A stretch of DNA of 64,000 nucleotides from Rhodospirillales bacterium (lineage in GTDB: Bacteria; Pseudomonadota; Alphaproteobacteria; Micavibrionales; UBA1664): the NCBI GenBank assembly GCA_023898805.1, contig CP060260.1:310001-374000 (forward strand), given 5' to 3'. A program made the position numbers and the translations under genes. Each line of letters starts with the position of its first letter. Within the stretch, counting starts at the first letter, position 1. Of the stretch, positions 1-8,781 are shown piece by piece. The notes below the pieces were generated by a model. That model saw nothing but the letters and a program-made list of their open reading frames with translations, ran no database searches and was not told where the DNA came from.

Positions 1-114
1 CGCGAATATGTAATATGTAAACAAATTCAACTGCGCGATATTGACGCACGTCTTACGAAATGGCGCACCCTGGTCAAAGCCGCAGAGCATTACCATCCAG
101 AAAGCAAATATGAC
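1..114. other. left edge, no supported gene
   Basis: These bases lie 3' of the chemoreceptor gene. Plus-strand frame 1 stays open from the window edge to about 492, but it runs antisense to the chemoreceptor and has no start in the window. It could be the tail of a gene entering from the left, or chance. I see no terminator or RNA gene here. Confidence 0.3.
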
Positions 115-1776
115 TCAGGCAACTTTTTCGATCATCTGGTCAAGGCAGGCCATCACTTGCTCGGACGCCAGTTCGAGAAGCCGGTATTTCTCCATGGCCT
201 CATCGAGGTTCCCGCGCGTCGCAAACTCAAGTGCCTCGACCCCATACCGATGGACGTCCCGGTGTGGCTGATGCAACGCTTGAAAGGCGGGATGGTTTTT
301 ATAGCTATCGGCTTCGGAGCCCACACACCACTGACCAAGATGACAGGCCGTGTCGTCCTTGATTTCCTCAGGCTTCATGTGCGCTCTTCCGGCCATGAAA
401 TCGAGAAGTCGCTTCTTCCAGATAATATGCTCGGCCTTGGCCAGAAACAGGTGCTTGTGGGGTATGTCGCGATTCCCAAGCATATTCAGTAGCGAGAAGA
501 TTTCCTTCTCGATATTCCCAAGCGCGTTGGTGCTGGTTTCAAGCGATGCGCTGTTTTGCTGCGTGCGCAGGGCGACCTGTCGGATGCTTTCCGAAATCTG
601 CATGGTCGCGCTGGATTGATGGCCCAGTTGTTCGGAAATATCGTTCATATACTGAGTATTTTTTTCGACAAGCGCACCAACATCCTGCATCCGTGCGGCC
701 ATGGCTTGCATCGCCGCACGGCCTTTGCCGATGGCGTCGGTGTTGCGGTTCATCGTCGTGACGATGGCGCTCATTTCCTGCTGCAGCCTGCCGATCCGCG
801 CGCCGATATCCTCGGTCGCCTTGGCTGTCTGGCTTGAAAGATTCTTGACCTCGTTCGCCACCACGGCAAAACCCTTGCCCGCTTCACCGGCGCGCGCGGC
901 CTCGATCGTCGCGTTCAGCGCCAGAAGGTCGGTCTGACCCGCGATGTCCTCGATCGATGATAATATCTGCCCGATGGCCTCGGACGCCTGCGAAAGCTGC
1001 GTAACGCGGGTGGCTGCGTCATCCACGTTTTTCTCCACTGCCTGAAACTCATTCATCGCGGTGCGCACGGCGCCCCGCGCGTCTTCCGTTATCCGTAGCA
1101 CGTCGTTGGAAGCAACCACGGCCTCCGCGCTTTTTTCCTTCAGGCTTTCGATTACCTCGACAACATGCTGGGCGGAATGTGCCATGCCTTCCGCCTCCTT
1201 CGTCGTGGCGCGGATACCGCGAATGAAATCCGTGTTGGCGATGGTCCCTTCGTTAACGGTGATGGAGATCGTCACCGCGTCCTCAAGCATGGTTTTCTCG
1301 AAGGACGAAAGCTCGCCCTTGCTTTTTTCCATGGCGGCCAGCGCCTCGTTGACGCTGGTGACATACTGGCGAAACTCGCCGCGCAACCCGCGTGTGACGA
1401 TTTTCCTGTAAAACCGTCCTTCCAGCGCGGCGCGCATCGCGGCATTCGCCTCCTTGGAAAAGGCTTCGGCCAGATCCATGAAACGGTTGATGTTGCGCAA
1501 CATGTCACTGTCCGTGCTGTTGCCGCGAATGCCAAGGACACGGACGCTCAGATTGCCTTCGGCCGCCTGCGCTAGCGTCTTTGAAGCCTTGTGGACGTTG
1601 ACCGCCATCCGCAGAAGATCGGAAAGACCAAGAAGCGCTAGTACGGACGCACCGCAGGCAAGCCCGGCAAGCGTGGCATCCCCCTCGCGATACAGCGCGA
1701 TGCCGACGCCCCCGGAAAGACAGGCGCCGACAACGCACGCAATGCCCGATTTAGAGACTGAAAACAAGCTCGTCAT
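115..1776 (-). CDS. methyl-accepting chemotaxis protein with C-terminal CZB zinc-binding domain
   Basis: This is a 553-aa chemoreceptor that would control CheA from the inner membrane. Two hydrophobic segments close together at residues about 8-55 leave almost no periplasmic loop. A HAMP-like linker follows, then the coiled-coil signalling domain with its hairpin tip (DLLALNATIEAARAGE). The C-terminus is a CZB domain with the HxxWK, CHLGQW and paired-His zinc ligands, known in related receptors to sense zinc or oxidants. The ATG at 1776 was chosen because AAGGGATGG sits just before it; a longer version would start at TTG 1797. It overlaps the end of the upstream PAS gene by 26 nt, so the two are probably translationally coupled. 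With no large periplasmic sensor of its own, the receptor may take its input from the PAS protein. Confidence 0.9.
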   Translation of the reverse strand: MTSLFSVSKSGIACVVGACLSGGVGIALYREGDATLAGLACGASVLALLGLSDLLRMAVNVHKASKTLAQAAEGNLSVRVLGIRGNSTDSDMLRNINRFMDLAEAFSKEANAAMRAALEGRFYRKIVTRGLRGEFRQYVTSVNEALAAMEKSKGELSSFEKTMLEDAVTISITVNEGTIANTDFIRGIRATTKEAEGMAHSAQHVVEVIESLKEKSAEAVVASNDVLRITEDARGAVRTAMNEFQAVEKNVDDAATRVTQLSQASEAIGQILSSIEDIAGQTDLLALNATIEAARAGEAGKGFAVVANEVKNLSSQTAKATEDIGARIGRLQQEMSAIVTTMNRNTDAIGKGRAAMQAMAARMQDVGALVEKNTQYMNDISEQLGHQSSATMQISESIRQVALRTQQNSASLETSTNALGNIEKEIFSLLNMLGNRDIPHKHLFLAKAEHIIWKKRLLDFMAGRAHMKPEEIKDDTACHLGQWCVGSEADSYKNHPAFQALHQPHRDVHRYGVEALEFATRGNLDEAMEKYRLLELASEQVMACLDQMIEKVA

Positions 1777-2269
1777 AAGCCATCCCTTTATCGGCAAGAA
1801 GGTTCAAAACCATGTTGAAGGATGACTGCATGCCTTCCTTGCGGTTGGCGAAACGCGCTTCCTCCTCCAAAAGCGCGGCATAGACCGGAGAAATCGCATC
1901 GATCGCCCTGCGCTCGACCGACCGGCGGAAGGACGTATAGCCGACCAGTTCTCCATTCGGGCTGTAATCCGGCGTAACATGCGCGAACACCCAGTAATAA
2001 TCGTCGTGCTTGGAACGGTTGACGACGTAGGCGAAAATTTCATGCCCGGCCTGAATCGTATCCCAAAGCAGCTTGAACACGCAGCGCGGCATGGCCTTGT
2101 GGCGCAAGATGCTGTGCGGCTGCCCGATAAGTTCGGATTCCGAATAACCCGCGATGCGCATCAGCACATCGTTGCAATAGGTAATCCGGCCCTTGAGATC
2201 CGTCTTGCTGACGATGACGTCGTCCTCGCCCAAAAACAATTCCTTGCCGGTAAGCGGCAGCACGCCCAT
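1751..2269 (-). CDS. Aer-like PAS domain protein
   Basis: This 172-aa soluble protein is a single PAS domain of the Aer type, followed by a helical tail. It shows the Aer-family pattern: IVSKTDLKGRITYCND near the N-terminus, then GQPHSILRHKAMP, LWDTIQAG and DYYWVFAHVTP. In Aer this fold binds FAD and senses redox state; flavin binding here is inferred. There is no HAMP or signalling domain. The next gene, overlapping by 26 nt, is a chemoreceptor, so the pair looks like an Aer split in two. ATG 2269 is preferred because AGGTG precedes it at good spacing; GTG 2278 is the alternative. Confidence 0.8.
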   Translation of the reverse strand: MGVLPLTGKELFLGEDDVIVSKTDLKGRITYCNDVLMRIAGYSESELIGQPHSILRHKAMPRCVFKLLWDTIQAGHEIFAYVVNRSKHDDYYWVFAHVTPDYSPNGELVGYTSFRRSVERRAIDAISPVYAALLEEEARFANRKEGMQSSFNMVLNLLADKGMAYDELVFSL

Positions 2270-2300
2270 GATTCGCACCTATGTAAAAAAGACAAATGAA

Positions 2301-2329
2301 ATTATGAGGTTAGCTGCACTGTGTGTCAA
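2301..2329 (-). promoter_or_regulatory. sigma70-type promoter for the PAS-chemoreceptor operon
   Basis: On the minus strand there is a TTGACA -35 box (2324-2329), a 17-nt spacer and a CATAAT -10 box (2301-2306). Transcription would begin near 2293, giving a very short leader before the PAS start. Confidence 0.7.
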
Positions 2330-2405
2330 TGCACGGAACCAAAAACAAATAAAAGTCGAAACGGCGGCGAAAGGGCGAAAGAAGGCGGGAAATTTCAGGC
2401 GGTTC

Positions 2406-3341
2406 TTATGAATCGAAATTGATGCGCCCGGCCTCGACCACATGCGGCAATTTGCGAACATGCGTCTGGATCGAAAGCACGTATTCACCCAAAAGCCCCA
2501 AAAACAGCATCTGCATCGCGCCGAAGAAAAACACCCCGATCAGGATCGGCGCGGTCCCCATGCTGAACGTGTCCCACGCCACGATCTTTGCGATGAAATA
2601 CCCAGCCGCGCACAGCAGGCTTAAAAATGCGACGCCGAACCCGACCAGTGTCATCAGCCGCAACGGCAACTTGGAGTGCTTGACGATGCCCAGCATCGCC
2701 ATGTCGTAAAGCGAATGGAAATTCTGGCTGGTCACGCCGCGCTTGCGGCGCGGCTGGACAAACGGCACGGTGGCGATGGGAAAACCGATCTCGCACACCA
2801 GCCCGCGAAAATACGGATAGGGATCGCCCAACCCGCGCAAAATGTCGATGACAGCGCGATCGAACAAGCCAGACCCGGTCGCGTTCTGCACCAACGGAAC
2901 GTCCGATATCCGCGCGATGGTCCTGTAATACAGGCGCCGCAGCCAGAACATCAAGAATGCCTCCTCGCTTTCCGGCTTTACCGCCATCACGGTTTTGAAG
3001 CCTTCCTCCCATTTCGCGGCGAACTGCGCGATCATTTCCGGTGGATCCTGCAAATCCGACGCGATCAGCACCACCGCATCCCCGCGCGCCTGCAACAACG
3101 CGTGGAAGGACGAACGGATATATCCGAAATTGCGCGCGTTCAGGATCACCTTGACGTGACGGTCGCGCGCCGCGATCGCGCGCAGCATCTCGACCGTCCG
3201 GTCGGTCGAGCAATTATCGATGCAGATATGCTCGTAATCGTAAGGCAGGGTCTGCATCACGGCGGCGATGCGCTGGCACAGCTCCTCGATATTATCCTGC
3301 TCGTTGTAAACAGGCGTGACGATGCTGATCGTTTTTTTCAT
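2406..3341 (-). CDS. family 2 glycosyltransferase (GtrB/DPM-like, polyprenyl-phosphate sugar transferase)
   Basis: This 311-aa protein has an N-terminal GT-A domain starting SIVTPVYNEQDN, with a DXD-like stretch SDLQDPPE near residue 100 that also matches the DLQDPPE signature of GtrB/dolichol-phosphate-sugar synthases. Two C-terminal membrane helices follow (around LMTLVGFGVAFLSLL and GVFFFGAMQMLFLGLL). The family moves a sugar from a nucleotide donor to undecaprenyl phosphate on the cytoplasmic face. The start at 3341 overlaps the gtrA stop as ATGA, which fixes it; a longer frame reaches 3446. It is the last gene of the glycan operon. Confidence 0.88.
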   Translation of the reverse strand: MKKTISIVTPVYNEQDNIEELCQRIAAVMQTLPYDYEHICIDNCSTDRTVEMLRAIAARDRHVKVILNARNFGYIRSSFHALLQARGDAVVLIASDLQDPPEMIAQFAAKWEEGFKTVMAVKPESEEAFLMFWLRRLYYRTIARISDVPLVQNATGSGLFDRAVIDILRGLGDPYPYFRGLVCEIGFPIATVPFVQPRRKRGVTSQNFHSLYDMAMLGIVKHSKLPLRLMTLVGFGVAFLSLLCAAGYFIAKIVAWDTFSMGTAPILIGVFFFGAMQMLFLGLLGEYVLSIQTHVRKLPHVVEAGRINFDS

Positions 3342-3727
3342 GAGGCCTTCCCGGTGGTGAATACGAAACGCTGGCACAGATAATAGGTCAACACCGCCTG
3401 CGGCAACAAGACCACCAGTCCGGCGGCGTAATCGTTCAGCCCGCACTGCTGCAAAACCGCGATTCCTCCGACATTGAACCCATAAGCCACGGCATAAACG
3501 CCCACGAAATGCACAATGCGGCTATTGTCGCCTGACCGGAACACCAAAACGCCCGTGGTCTTGAAATTGAACAAAACGCCAAGGACCAGCGCCACGCCCG
3601 ACGCCAGCGCATAATGCGCGCCCGACGCGATCATCACGGCATAAACGCCGTATCCGAACAGCGTGTTCAAACCGCCCACGGCCAGAAAGCGCACGAACCG
3701 CGATTGCAGGACTGCGTGCAAATTCAT
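3338..3727 (-). CDS. GtrA-family membrane protein (lipid-linked sugar flippase)
   Basis: This 129-aa protein has four predicted membrane helices and the GtrA N-terminal pattern RFLAVGGLNTLFGYGVY. GtrA proteins are thought to flip undecaprenyl-phosphate sugars across the inner membrane. It sits directly upstream of a GtrB-like transferase, the canonical pairing. ATG 3727 overlaps the preceding stop as ATGA, so it is preferred over 3748. Confidence 0.85.
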   Translation of the reverse strand: MNLHAVLQSRFVRFLAVGGLNTLFGYGVYAVMIASGAHYALASGVALVLGVLFNFKTTGVLVFRSGDNSRIVHFVGVYAVAYGFNVGGIAVLQQCGLNDYAAGLVVLLPQAVLTYYLCQRFVFTTGKAS

Positions 3728-4770
3728 ATTCCCGCCTCGCGATACCACGCCAATGTACGCATGATCGCCTCCATCGCCGGCACGCTGATCGTAAGCCCAA
3801 GCTCATCGCGCGCGCGGGCAATGTCCGGCACGTACCACGCGGGTGCCGCGCCCGGCACCGGACTTCCGTGCACGTTGATTACAGGGCTGGAAATCCCCGC
3901 CGCCTGCGCGACCATCTCGGCCAATGCCAGAATCGACATCCCCTCATCCGAGCCGACATTATAGGCGCGCGCACCCTGCCCGCGCGCCAGAATGGCCCAA
4001 AGCCACGCCGCCAGATCGACGCCGTACATATACGAACGCCGCGGCGTCCCGTCGCCGCGAATGTCGAACACCCCGCCCGCCAGCGCGTCGCGGATGAAAT
4101 TCCCCGCCGCGAACTGCTTGTCCAGCGCCAGATGCGGCCCTATTTGCGCGAACACCCGCGCGGACGGACACATGATGCCGTGCGCCGCGCCATAGGCCGC
4201 GCCCAGCCATTCCGTCACCGCCTTGCCGATCCCATAAGCCGATTGCGGCTGATCGGTCCGCGGGCCGCCACCATAAGTTTCCGCCACATGCGTCATCCCC
4301 GGCGGGATCGGACCGTACACCGCCCCCGAACTTAAAAGCAGCACCCGCCGCACCCCGCGCGCAACGCAAAAATCCAGCACCCTGCGCGTCCCGCCCACGG
4401 TGACGTCGAATGTTTCAAGCGGCGCATGTTCCGCGATCACATCGGTCGCGGCATGGATTGCGAAATCGAACGCCCCGTCAGGAAACACAAAATCGCGCAC
4501 GTCGCCTTGTATGAATGACAGCACCGGGCTGGCGGCGATTGCGGGACACAGCTGCGCGAACCTGCCTGGATCGCGGCTCAACACCACCGCCCGCACATTC
4601 AGCTCCAGCGCGGCATCGGCATGAACAAGGCTTTCCAAAAGCCAGCGGCCGACATACCCCGTCCCGCCGGTCACGAACAGCCGCGCACCCGCAAGCGCCC
4701 GCAAATCGGGATCGGCCAGCGTTGCGATCGCATCAAGGTCGCGTTGCGGTATGACGCGTTTTTTACCCAA
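3724..4770 (-). CDS. NAD-dependent epimerase/dehydratase (extended SDR), sugar-nucleotide modifying
   Basis: This 348-aa extended SDR has the Rossmann motif TGGTGYVG near residue 33, an active-site YGIGK (YxxxK) near 180 and a serine-rich strand LLLSSGAVYGP before it. Within this operon it could act on the CDP-4-keto-6-deoxyglucose made by RfbF/RfbG, as an epimerase or 4-reductase; substrate is inferred from context only. The start is a TTG at 4770 overlapping the previous gene by 8 nt (TTGGGTAA); no better in-frame ATG was seen before the Rossmann fold. Confidence 0.8.
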   Translation of the reverse strand: MGKKRVIPQRDLDAIATLADPDLRALAGARLFVTGGTGYVGRWLLESLVHADAALELNVRAVVLSRDPGRFAQLCPAIAASPVLSFIQGDVRDFVFPDGAFDFAIHAATDVIAEHAPLETFDVTVGGTRRVLDFCVARGVRRVLLLSSGAVYGPIPPGMTHVAETYGGGPRTDQPQSAYGIGKAVTEWLGAAYGAAHGIMCPSARVFAQIGPHLALDKQFAAGNFIRDALAGGVFDIRGDGTPRRSYMYGVDLAAWLWAILARGQGARAYNVGSDEGMSILALAEMVAQAAGISSPVINVHGSPVPGAAPAWYVPDIARARDELGLTISVPAMEAIMRTLAWYREAGI

Positions 4771-5635
4771 GGGCCAGAACCTCCCCGATCCGTTCGTCGA
4801 AACTCAGAGTATTGCCGTGATGCGTGGCCGCCCGCCATGACAACAGGGATTTCAGAACAACGACCAGCGCCATGATAGACACCTCCACCCCGCGCCCCAA
4901 CCCGGTTTTTTCAAGGATATCCCCGCCGTAAAGCGCGCGGTTTTCAAAAAATGTCAGCCAGTACAGATAATCATACCCCGCCACGCCCCAGAACGCGTCC
5001 TCCCAATCCACGGCGATCAGCGTTCCACCATGCACCAGAATGTTCTTCGGCCCCAGATCGCCATGGCACGCCTGTTTCGGCAATCCCGGCAATACGGCCC
5101 CCAAATCTGAAAAACGCGACTGCACGGCCTGCGCGCAAGAAGGCGAAATCATCCCCGCCGCCAGCATCGCCGCAACCCCGGCCGTTCCGCGCGCCAGCAA
5201 CGCCGCCAGCGTATCGCCTTCGGGAATGCACCCGCGCCCATCAAGCCGTGGCGCATATGCGCGGGTCAGGGAAAGAATATCGGTAAGGACCGGGCGCGCG
5301 ACCGGCGGCGCCAGCCGGTCCATCACCAGCCATAACCGCCCTGCCGCCTCGCGGCTTTCAACCCATAGCGCATCGCCATGCGCCTGCGCCAGAAGCCGCG
5401 CTTCCTTGGCCAGATCGCGCGCATCGGCGCGGTGTGTTTTTATGAAGACGGGCTTTGCGCCCAGCCGCGCGGTGTAACAGACGCCGAGCGTCCCGCCGCC
5501 GACCGGCGCCACCGCCGAAAGCCCCGCGCCCAGTGCATCGCCCAGCATACGGAAGGAATTTTCGTCCGGCGCAGGCAGGCGCACCCCCGCATCCACCCCG
5601 CCGGCATCGTCGAAATGCCGCAGCTTACTCAGCAC
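4763..5635 (-). CDS. APH-family phosphotransferase
   Basis: This 290-aa protein carries the kinase-like catalytic signature CHGDLGPKNIL (Brenner motif) followed by the metal-binding IAVDWEDA, as in aminoglycoside/choline/homoserine kinases. The N-terminal lobe has a conserved lysine in VFIKTHR. Inside a glycan operon it more likely phosphorylates a sugar or other small precursor than an antibiotic; this is inference. The start is GTG 5635, overlapping the sulfotransferase by 11 nt; the end overlaps the SDR gene by 8 nt. Confidence 0.75.
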   Translation of the reverse strand: MLSKLRHFDDAGGVDAGVRLPAPDENSFRMLGDALGAGLSAVAPVGGGTLGVCYTARLGAKPVFIKTHRADARDLAKEARLLAQAHGDALWVESREAAGRLWLVMDRLAPPVARPVLTDILSLTRAYAPRLDGRGCIPEGDTLAALLARGTAGVAAMLAAGMISPSCAQAVQSRFSDLGAVLPGLPKQACHGDLGPKNILVHGGTLIAVDWEDAFWGVAGYDYLYWLTFFENRALYGGDILEKTGLGRGVEVSIMALVVVLKSLLSWRAATHHGNTLSFDERIGEVLALG

Positions 5636-6581
5636 GGTAATAAGGCGCCAGGTAATCGATCTCGTCGTATTTGAAATGCCGCGCCAACGCCGTGGTGCCC
5701 TGAACGATCTGCGCCTTTTCCGCGTCGTTCAGCTCGTCGATCACGGCCTTGTTGTAATCCCTCGTGCTTTTCAAAACCGTACCCCACGGTGCGATGCTTT
5801 CCTTGATCTCGACCCCATTCCAGCTTGGATACAACATTGCAGGCTCGAACCCGACGCCGATGAACGACGCCACGTCGCGCATGAACGTCTCCTTGTTTTC
5901 GACCAGATCCTCGTACCGGAAGATGCGCACGTTTTTGGGATACATGCGCGCGAACATCTCCACCGTCGAGTGATAGATGTTCCATGTGATCAGGTATTTG
6001 GTCAGCGGCTGTGGGAACGGGCGGCGCTTGGTGTCGCGATAGGCCGAAAACGGATTGCGCACGATATGCATGATGCGCACATCCGGGAAATCGCGCACGA
6101 TGCGGTCGGCGTCGATGCCGATCGCGGGCGAATACCCCACATAATGCATCCCCGCGACCGGCTTGGCGTAATAATTCGTCCACGCGGCGAAGGTCGAACG
6201 GAAAAACGCCTCGATCACGCGCGCGCGGCGATGCGGCCATTCCGTGCCAAGAAAATCCGTGAACGCCTTGATGCGCGCGGCCTCGTCCAGCTGGCAGTCC
6301 GCGTCCTTGAACTTCGAGCCGTTGCGCTTGCGCAAAAAGGTCTTCAATTCCTCGTCGATGATCTGTTCGTACAATTCGCCCGCGCTCAACCCTTCGGGAA
6401 ATTCGGGATAGCGGTACTGAACACGCTCGACCGAGGCCAGAAAATCGTTGAAGCTGCGGTTCCCCAGCTGCGATTCAAACGGATACACCAAAAGCTGCGA
6501 ATGCCCGTCCAGATGCCGGTGGGTGACGTTCCCCCCGTGCTCGAACCCCGCGGACACCATGACCAGTTTAAAATCGCTCAT
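5625..6581 (-). CDS. sulfotransferase family protein
   Basis: This 318-aa protein resembles PAPS-dependent sulfotransferases. The strand-loop HIVRNPFSAYRDTKRRP near residue 180 matches the 3'-phosphate-binding R..P...Y/S motif, and RIFRYEDLVEN further on matches the conserved YEDL segment of the family. The N-terminal 5'-phosphosulfate loop is less canonical (VSAGFEHGGNVTHR), so activity needs testing. It probably sulfates the sugar or glycan made by the operon. The end overlaps the APH-like gene by 11 nt. Confidence 0.7.
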   Translation of the reverse strand: MSDFKLVMVSAGFEHGGNVTHRHLDGHSQLLVYPFESQLGNRSFNDFLASVERVQYRYPEFPEGLSAGELYEQIIDEELKTFLRKRNGSKFKDADCQLDEAARIKAFTDFLGTEWPHRRARVIEAFFRSTFAAWTNYYAKPVAGMHYVGYSPAIGIDADRIVRDFPDVRIMHIVRNPFSAYRDTKRRPFPQPLTKYLITWNIYHSTVEMFARMYPKNVRIFRYEDLVENKETFMRDVASFIGVGFEPAMLYPSWNGVEIKESIAPWGTVLKSTRDYNKAVIDELNDAEKAQIVQGTTALARHFKYDEIDYLAPYYRAE

Positions 6582-6624
6582 AATATGAAACCCTTATCTT
6601 TCTTGCAGTGCTGGTTTATCGCGT

Positions 6625-7659
6625 TTACCGGCCTTCAGGCAAGCCCGTTAAGCCTCGCCGGTAACGATCAACGGGATCCTGAATCGCGCGTTCGGTCAGA
6701 TAGGCAAAGACAAGGCTGGCCGCAACCGCCCATCCGACCAGCGCCAGATCCGCAAGCCCCATGGCCTGCCCCAGCACCACCAAAAGGAAATGGTTGAGGT
6801 AGACCCCATACGCGATATTGCCCAAAAACAGGTCCAGCCGCGCGCTCGCGCGCTGGAACAACAGCACGCACCCGCTGCACAATACGGCCAGCATCGCGGC
6901 ATGATGGCGCGGCCCCCCGGTTTCAAGACTGGCATCCCCCATCACGAACAATGTCCCAAGCATCGCCGCCAGCACCGCGTAGCGGAACGGGTATACCCGC
7001 GCCTTGATCGCCTCGACCCGTGGATCGACCGACACCAGATACAGCCCGTACCCCAAAAGGAAATACGCAAAATTCCCGACCGGCAGGAAATACGCCATGC
7101 GCCAGCCGCCGTAATACAAAAGCGCGTATTTGATGACCATGAATACGACGACACCAACCGCACAGCGAAACACGCTCATGTAACGAAACAGCAACGGCAC
7201 GCTTGCGTAAAACAGCAACTCGCTGGCGATCGACCATCCCTGCCGCACCGGCAAAAGAAAATGCAACGGCTCGGCCACTGATAAAATATCCTGCCCGAAA
7301 ATCGCAACGACGCTGGCCCACACGCTGGCCAAGGTCGTCGTGCCTATATCCGGCTGCGCGTGAAACAGATCGAAGACGTGCCGGTAATCGCCCGGCTGTC
7401 CGCGGACGGCGAACGCGCACGCCGCCGTGACCAGCACCAAAAGGGCATAAGTGGGATAAAGCCGCAAAAACCGGTTCAGGTAAAACAGCCGCGCACCGTT
7501 TTCGATCCGGCTGTATCTGGTCGTATACACCGCCGCCATGTACAGGCCGGAAAGAACGAAAAACGCCTCGACCGCCGCCAGCGGCCCGATATCGCGCATC
7601 GCATAACCCGTATGCGAAACCAGTACCAATAAAGCCAGAAAGAACCGGACAAAACCCAT
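6625..7659 (-). CDS. acyltransferase family 3 membrane protein (glycan O-acyltransferase)
   Basis: This 344-aa polytopic protein begins with RFFLALLVLVSHTGY, the family's first helix with its catalytic histidine, followed by EAFFVLSGLYM. About ten membrane helices fill the rest. Such proteins O-acetylate or O-acylate surface polysaccharides and lipids. Its ATG shares one base with the rfbG stop (TGATG), indicating translational coupling. Confidence 0.88.
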   Translation of the reverse strand: MGFVRFFLALLVLVSHTGYAMRDIGPLAAVEAFFVLSGLYMAAVYTTRYSRIENGARLFYLNRFLRLYPTYALLVLVTAACAFAVRGQPGDYRHVFDLFHAQPDIGTTTLASVWASVVAIFGQDILSVAEPLHFLLPVRQGWSIASELLFYASVPLLFRYMSVFRCAVGVVVFMVIKYALLYYGGWRMAYFLPVGNFAYFLLGYGLYLVSVDPRVEAIKARVYPFRYAVLAAMLGTLFVMGDASLETGGPRHHAAMLAVLCSGCVLLFQRASARLDLFLGNIAYGVYLNHFLLVVLGQAMGLADLALVGWAVAASLVFAYLTERAIQDPVDRYRRGLTGLPEGR

Positions 7660-8750
7660 CAGCGACCGCCGCCCGCCACACGCTGCATATAGGCGTCGAT
7701 GTCGCCCAGCGTTCGCGCCCGCATGTCCGCCCCCGCCAGATGCGCCTTATGCCATGCCACGATGCGTTCCAGCGCGGCGTCCAGCGTCCACACACCGCGC
7801 CAGCCCAGTTTTTCATGCGCCTTGCCGGAATCGAGCGTCAACAGATGCGCCTCGTGCGGTTGCGCGCGCGCATCCAGCGTCCACGTTGCGCCATCGCCCC
7901 ACAGCCCGGCCATTTTTTCGACGATATACCCGACCGGGCGCGCATCCTGCGCATCGGGGCCAAAATTCCAGCCTTGCGCGAATTCCGGCCCCGAAGCGTA
8001 CAATGCCTGCGCCAGCGTCAAATAGCCCGCCAGGGGCTCCAGCACATGCTGCCACGGCCGCACGGCATCGGGTGCGCGGATCACGACCGCCTCGCCCGCA
8101 CCGAACGCGCGCACCATGTCGGGGATCAGTCGGTCCACGGCCCAGTCGCCCCCGCCGATGACATTGCCCGCGCGCGCCGTGGCCACCGCCACGCCGTGCC
8201 GGGCATAATCGGCAACCGGGAAAAACGAATTGCGATACGCCGCGCTTACCAGTTCGGCGCAACCCTTGCTGCTGCTGTACGGGTCGAACCCGCCCATCGC
8301 GTCGTCCTCGCGATACGCATAGTCTTGTTCCCGGTTCTCATAGCATTTGTCGCTGGTGACGTTGACGACCGCGCGCACGCCGGGGCTTGCGCGCACAGCC
8401 TCGAACAGATGGACGCTGCCCATTACGTTGGTGGCATAGGTTTCGACCGGCTGCGCATAGGACAACCGCACCAGCGATTGCGCCGCCATATGGATGACGA
8501 TTTCAGGCCGCGCATCCCGCATCGCGCGCGCCAGCACCGCCGCGTCGCGTACATCGCCCGTAATCGAATTCATGTCGCGCGCGACATCGGCCACGGTAAA
8601 CAGGTTCGGTTCGCCCGGTGCCGCAAGCGCATAGCCCGTAACCTCCGCCCCCATATGACGCAACCACAAAGAAAGCCACCCGCCCTTGAACCCGGTATGC
8701 CCGGTCAGGAATACGCGCCGCCCCCGCCAGAATTCTGCGTTTACGCCCAT
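7659..8750 (-). CDS. rfbG: CDP-glucose 4,6-dehydratase
   Basis: This 363-aa short-chain dehydrogenase converts CDP-glucose to CDP-4-keto-6-deoxyglucose. The N-terminus FWRGRRVFLTGHTGFKGGWL matches RfbG closely, including the GHTGFKG nucleotide loop; YSSSKGCAEL near residue 155 is the active-site YxxxK. ATG 8750 gives the family's usual N-terminal length, but a 24-nt tandem duplication supplies a second ATG at 8774, and the frame extends to 8804. It follows rfbF, its usual partner. Confidence 0.93.
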   Translation of the reverse strand: MGVNAEFWRGRRVFLTGHTGFKGGWLSLWLRHMGAEVTGYALAAPGEPNLFTVADVARDMNSITGDVRDAAVLARAMRDARPEIVIHMAAQSLVRLSYAQPVETYATNVMGSVHLFEAVRASPGVRAVVNVTSDKCYENREQDYAYREDDAMGGFDPYSSSKGCAELVSAAYRNSFFPVADYARHGVAVATARAGNVIGGGDWAVDRLIPDMVRAFGAGEAVVIRAPDAVRPWQHVLEPLAGYLTLAQALYASGPEFAQGWNFGPDAQDARPVGYIVEKMAGLWGDGATWTLDARAQPHEAHLLTLDSGKAHEKLGWRGVWTLDAALERIVAWHKAHLAGADMRARTLGDIDAYMQRVAGGGR

Positions 8751-8781
8751 TTTTTCCCCGGCGTTCACGCCCATCTTTTCC
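8737..8781. repeat. tandem duplication over the rfbG start
   Basis: A 21-nt unit (8737-8757 and 8761-8781, two mismatches, period 24 nt) repeats the ribosome-binding A/G tract, the ATG and the next codons. On the minus strand it gives two start codons, 8774 and 8750, each preceded by GGAAAA. It codes EKMGVNAGEKMGVNAE when read from the longer start. Confidence 0.85.

Noticed and set aside
1..492. open plus-strand frame from the left edge
   Set aside because: Antisense to the chemoreceptor for most of its length and no start is visible; cannot be told from chance.
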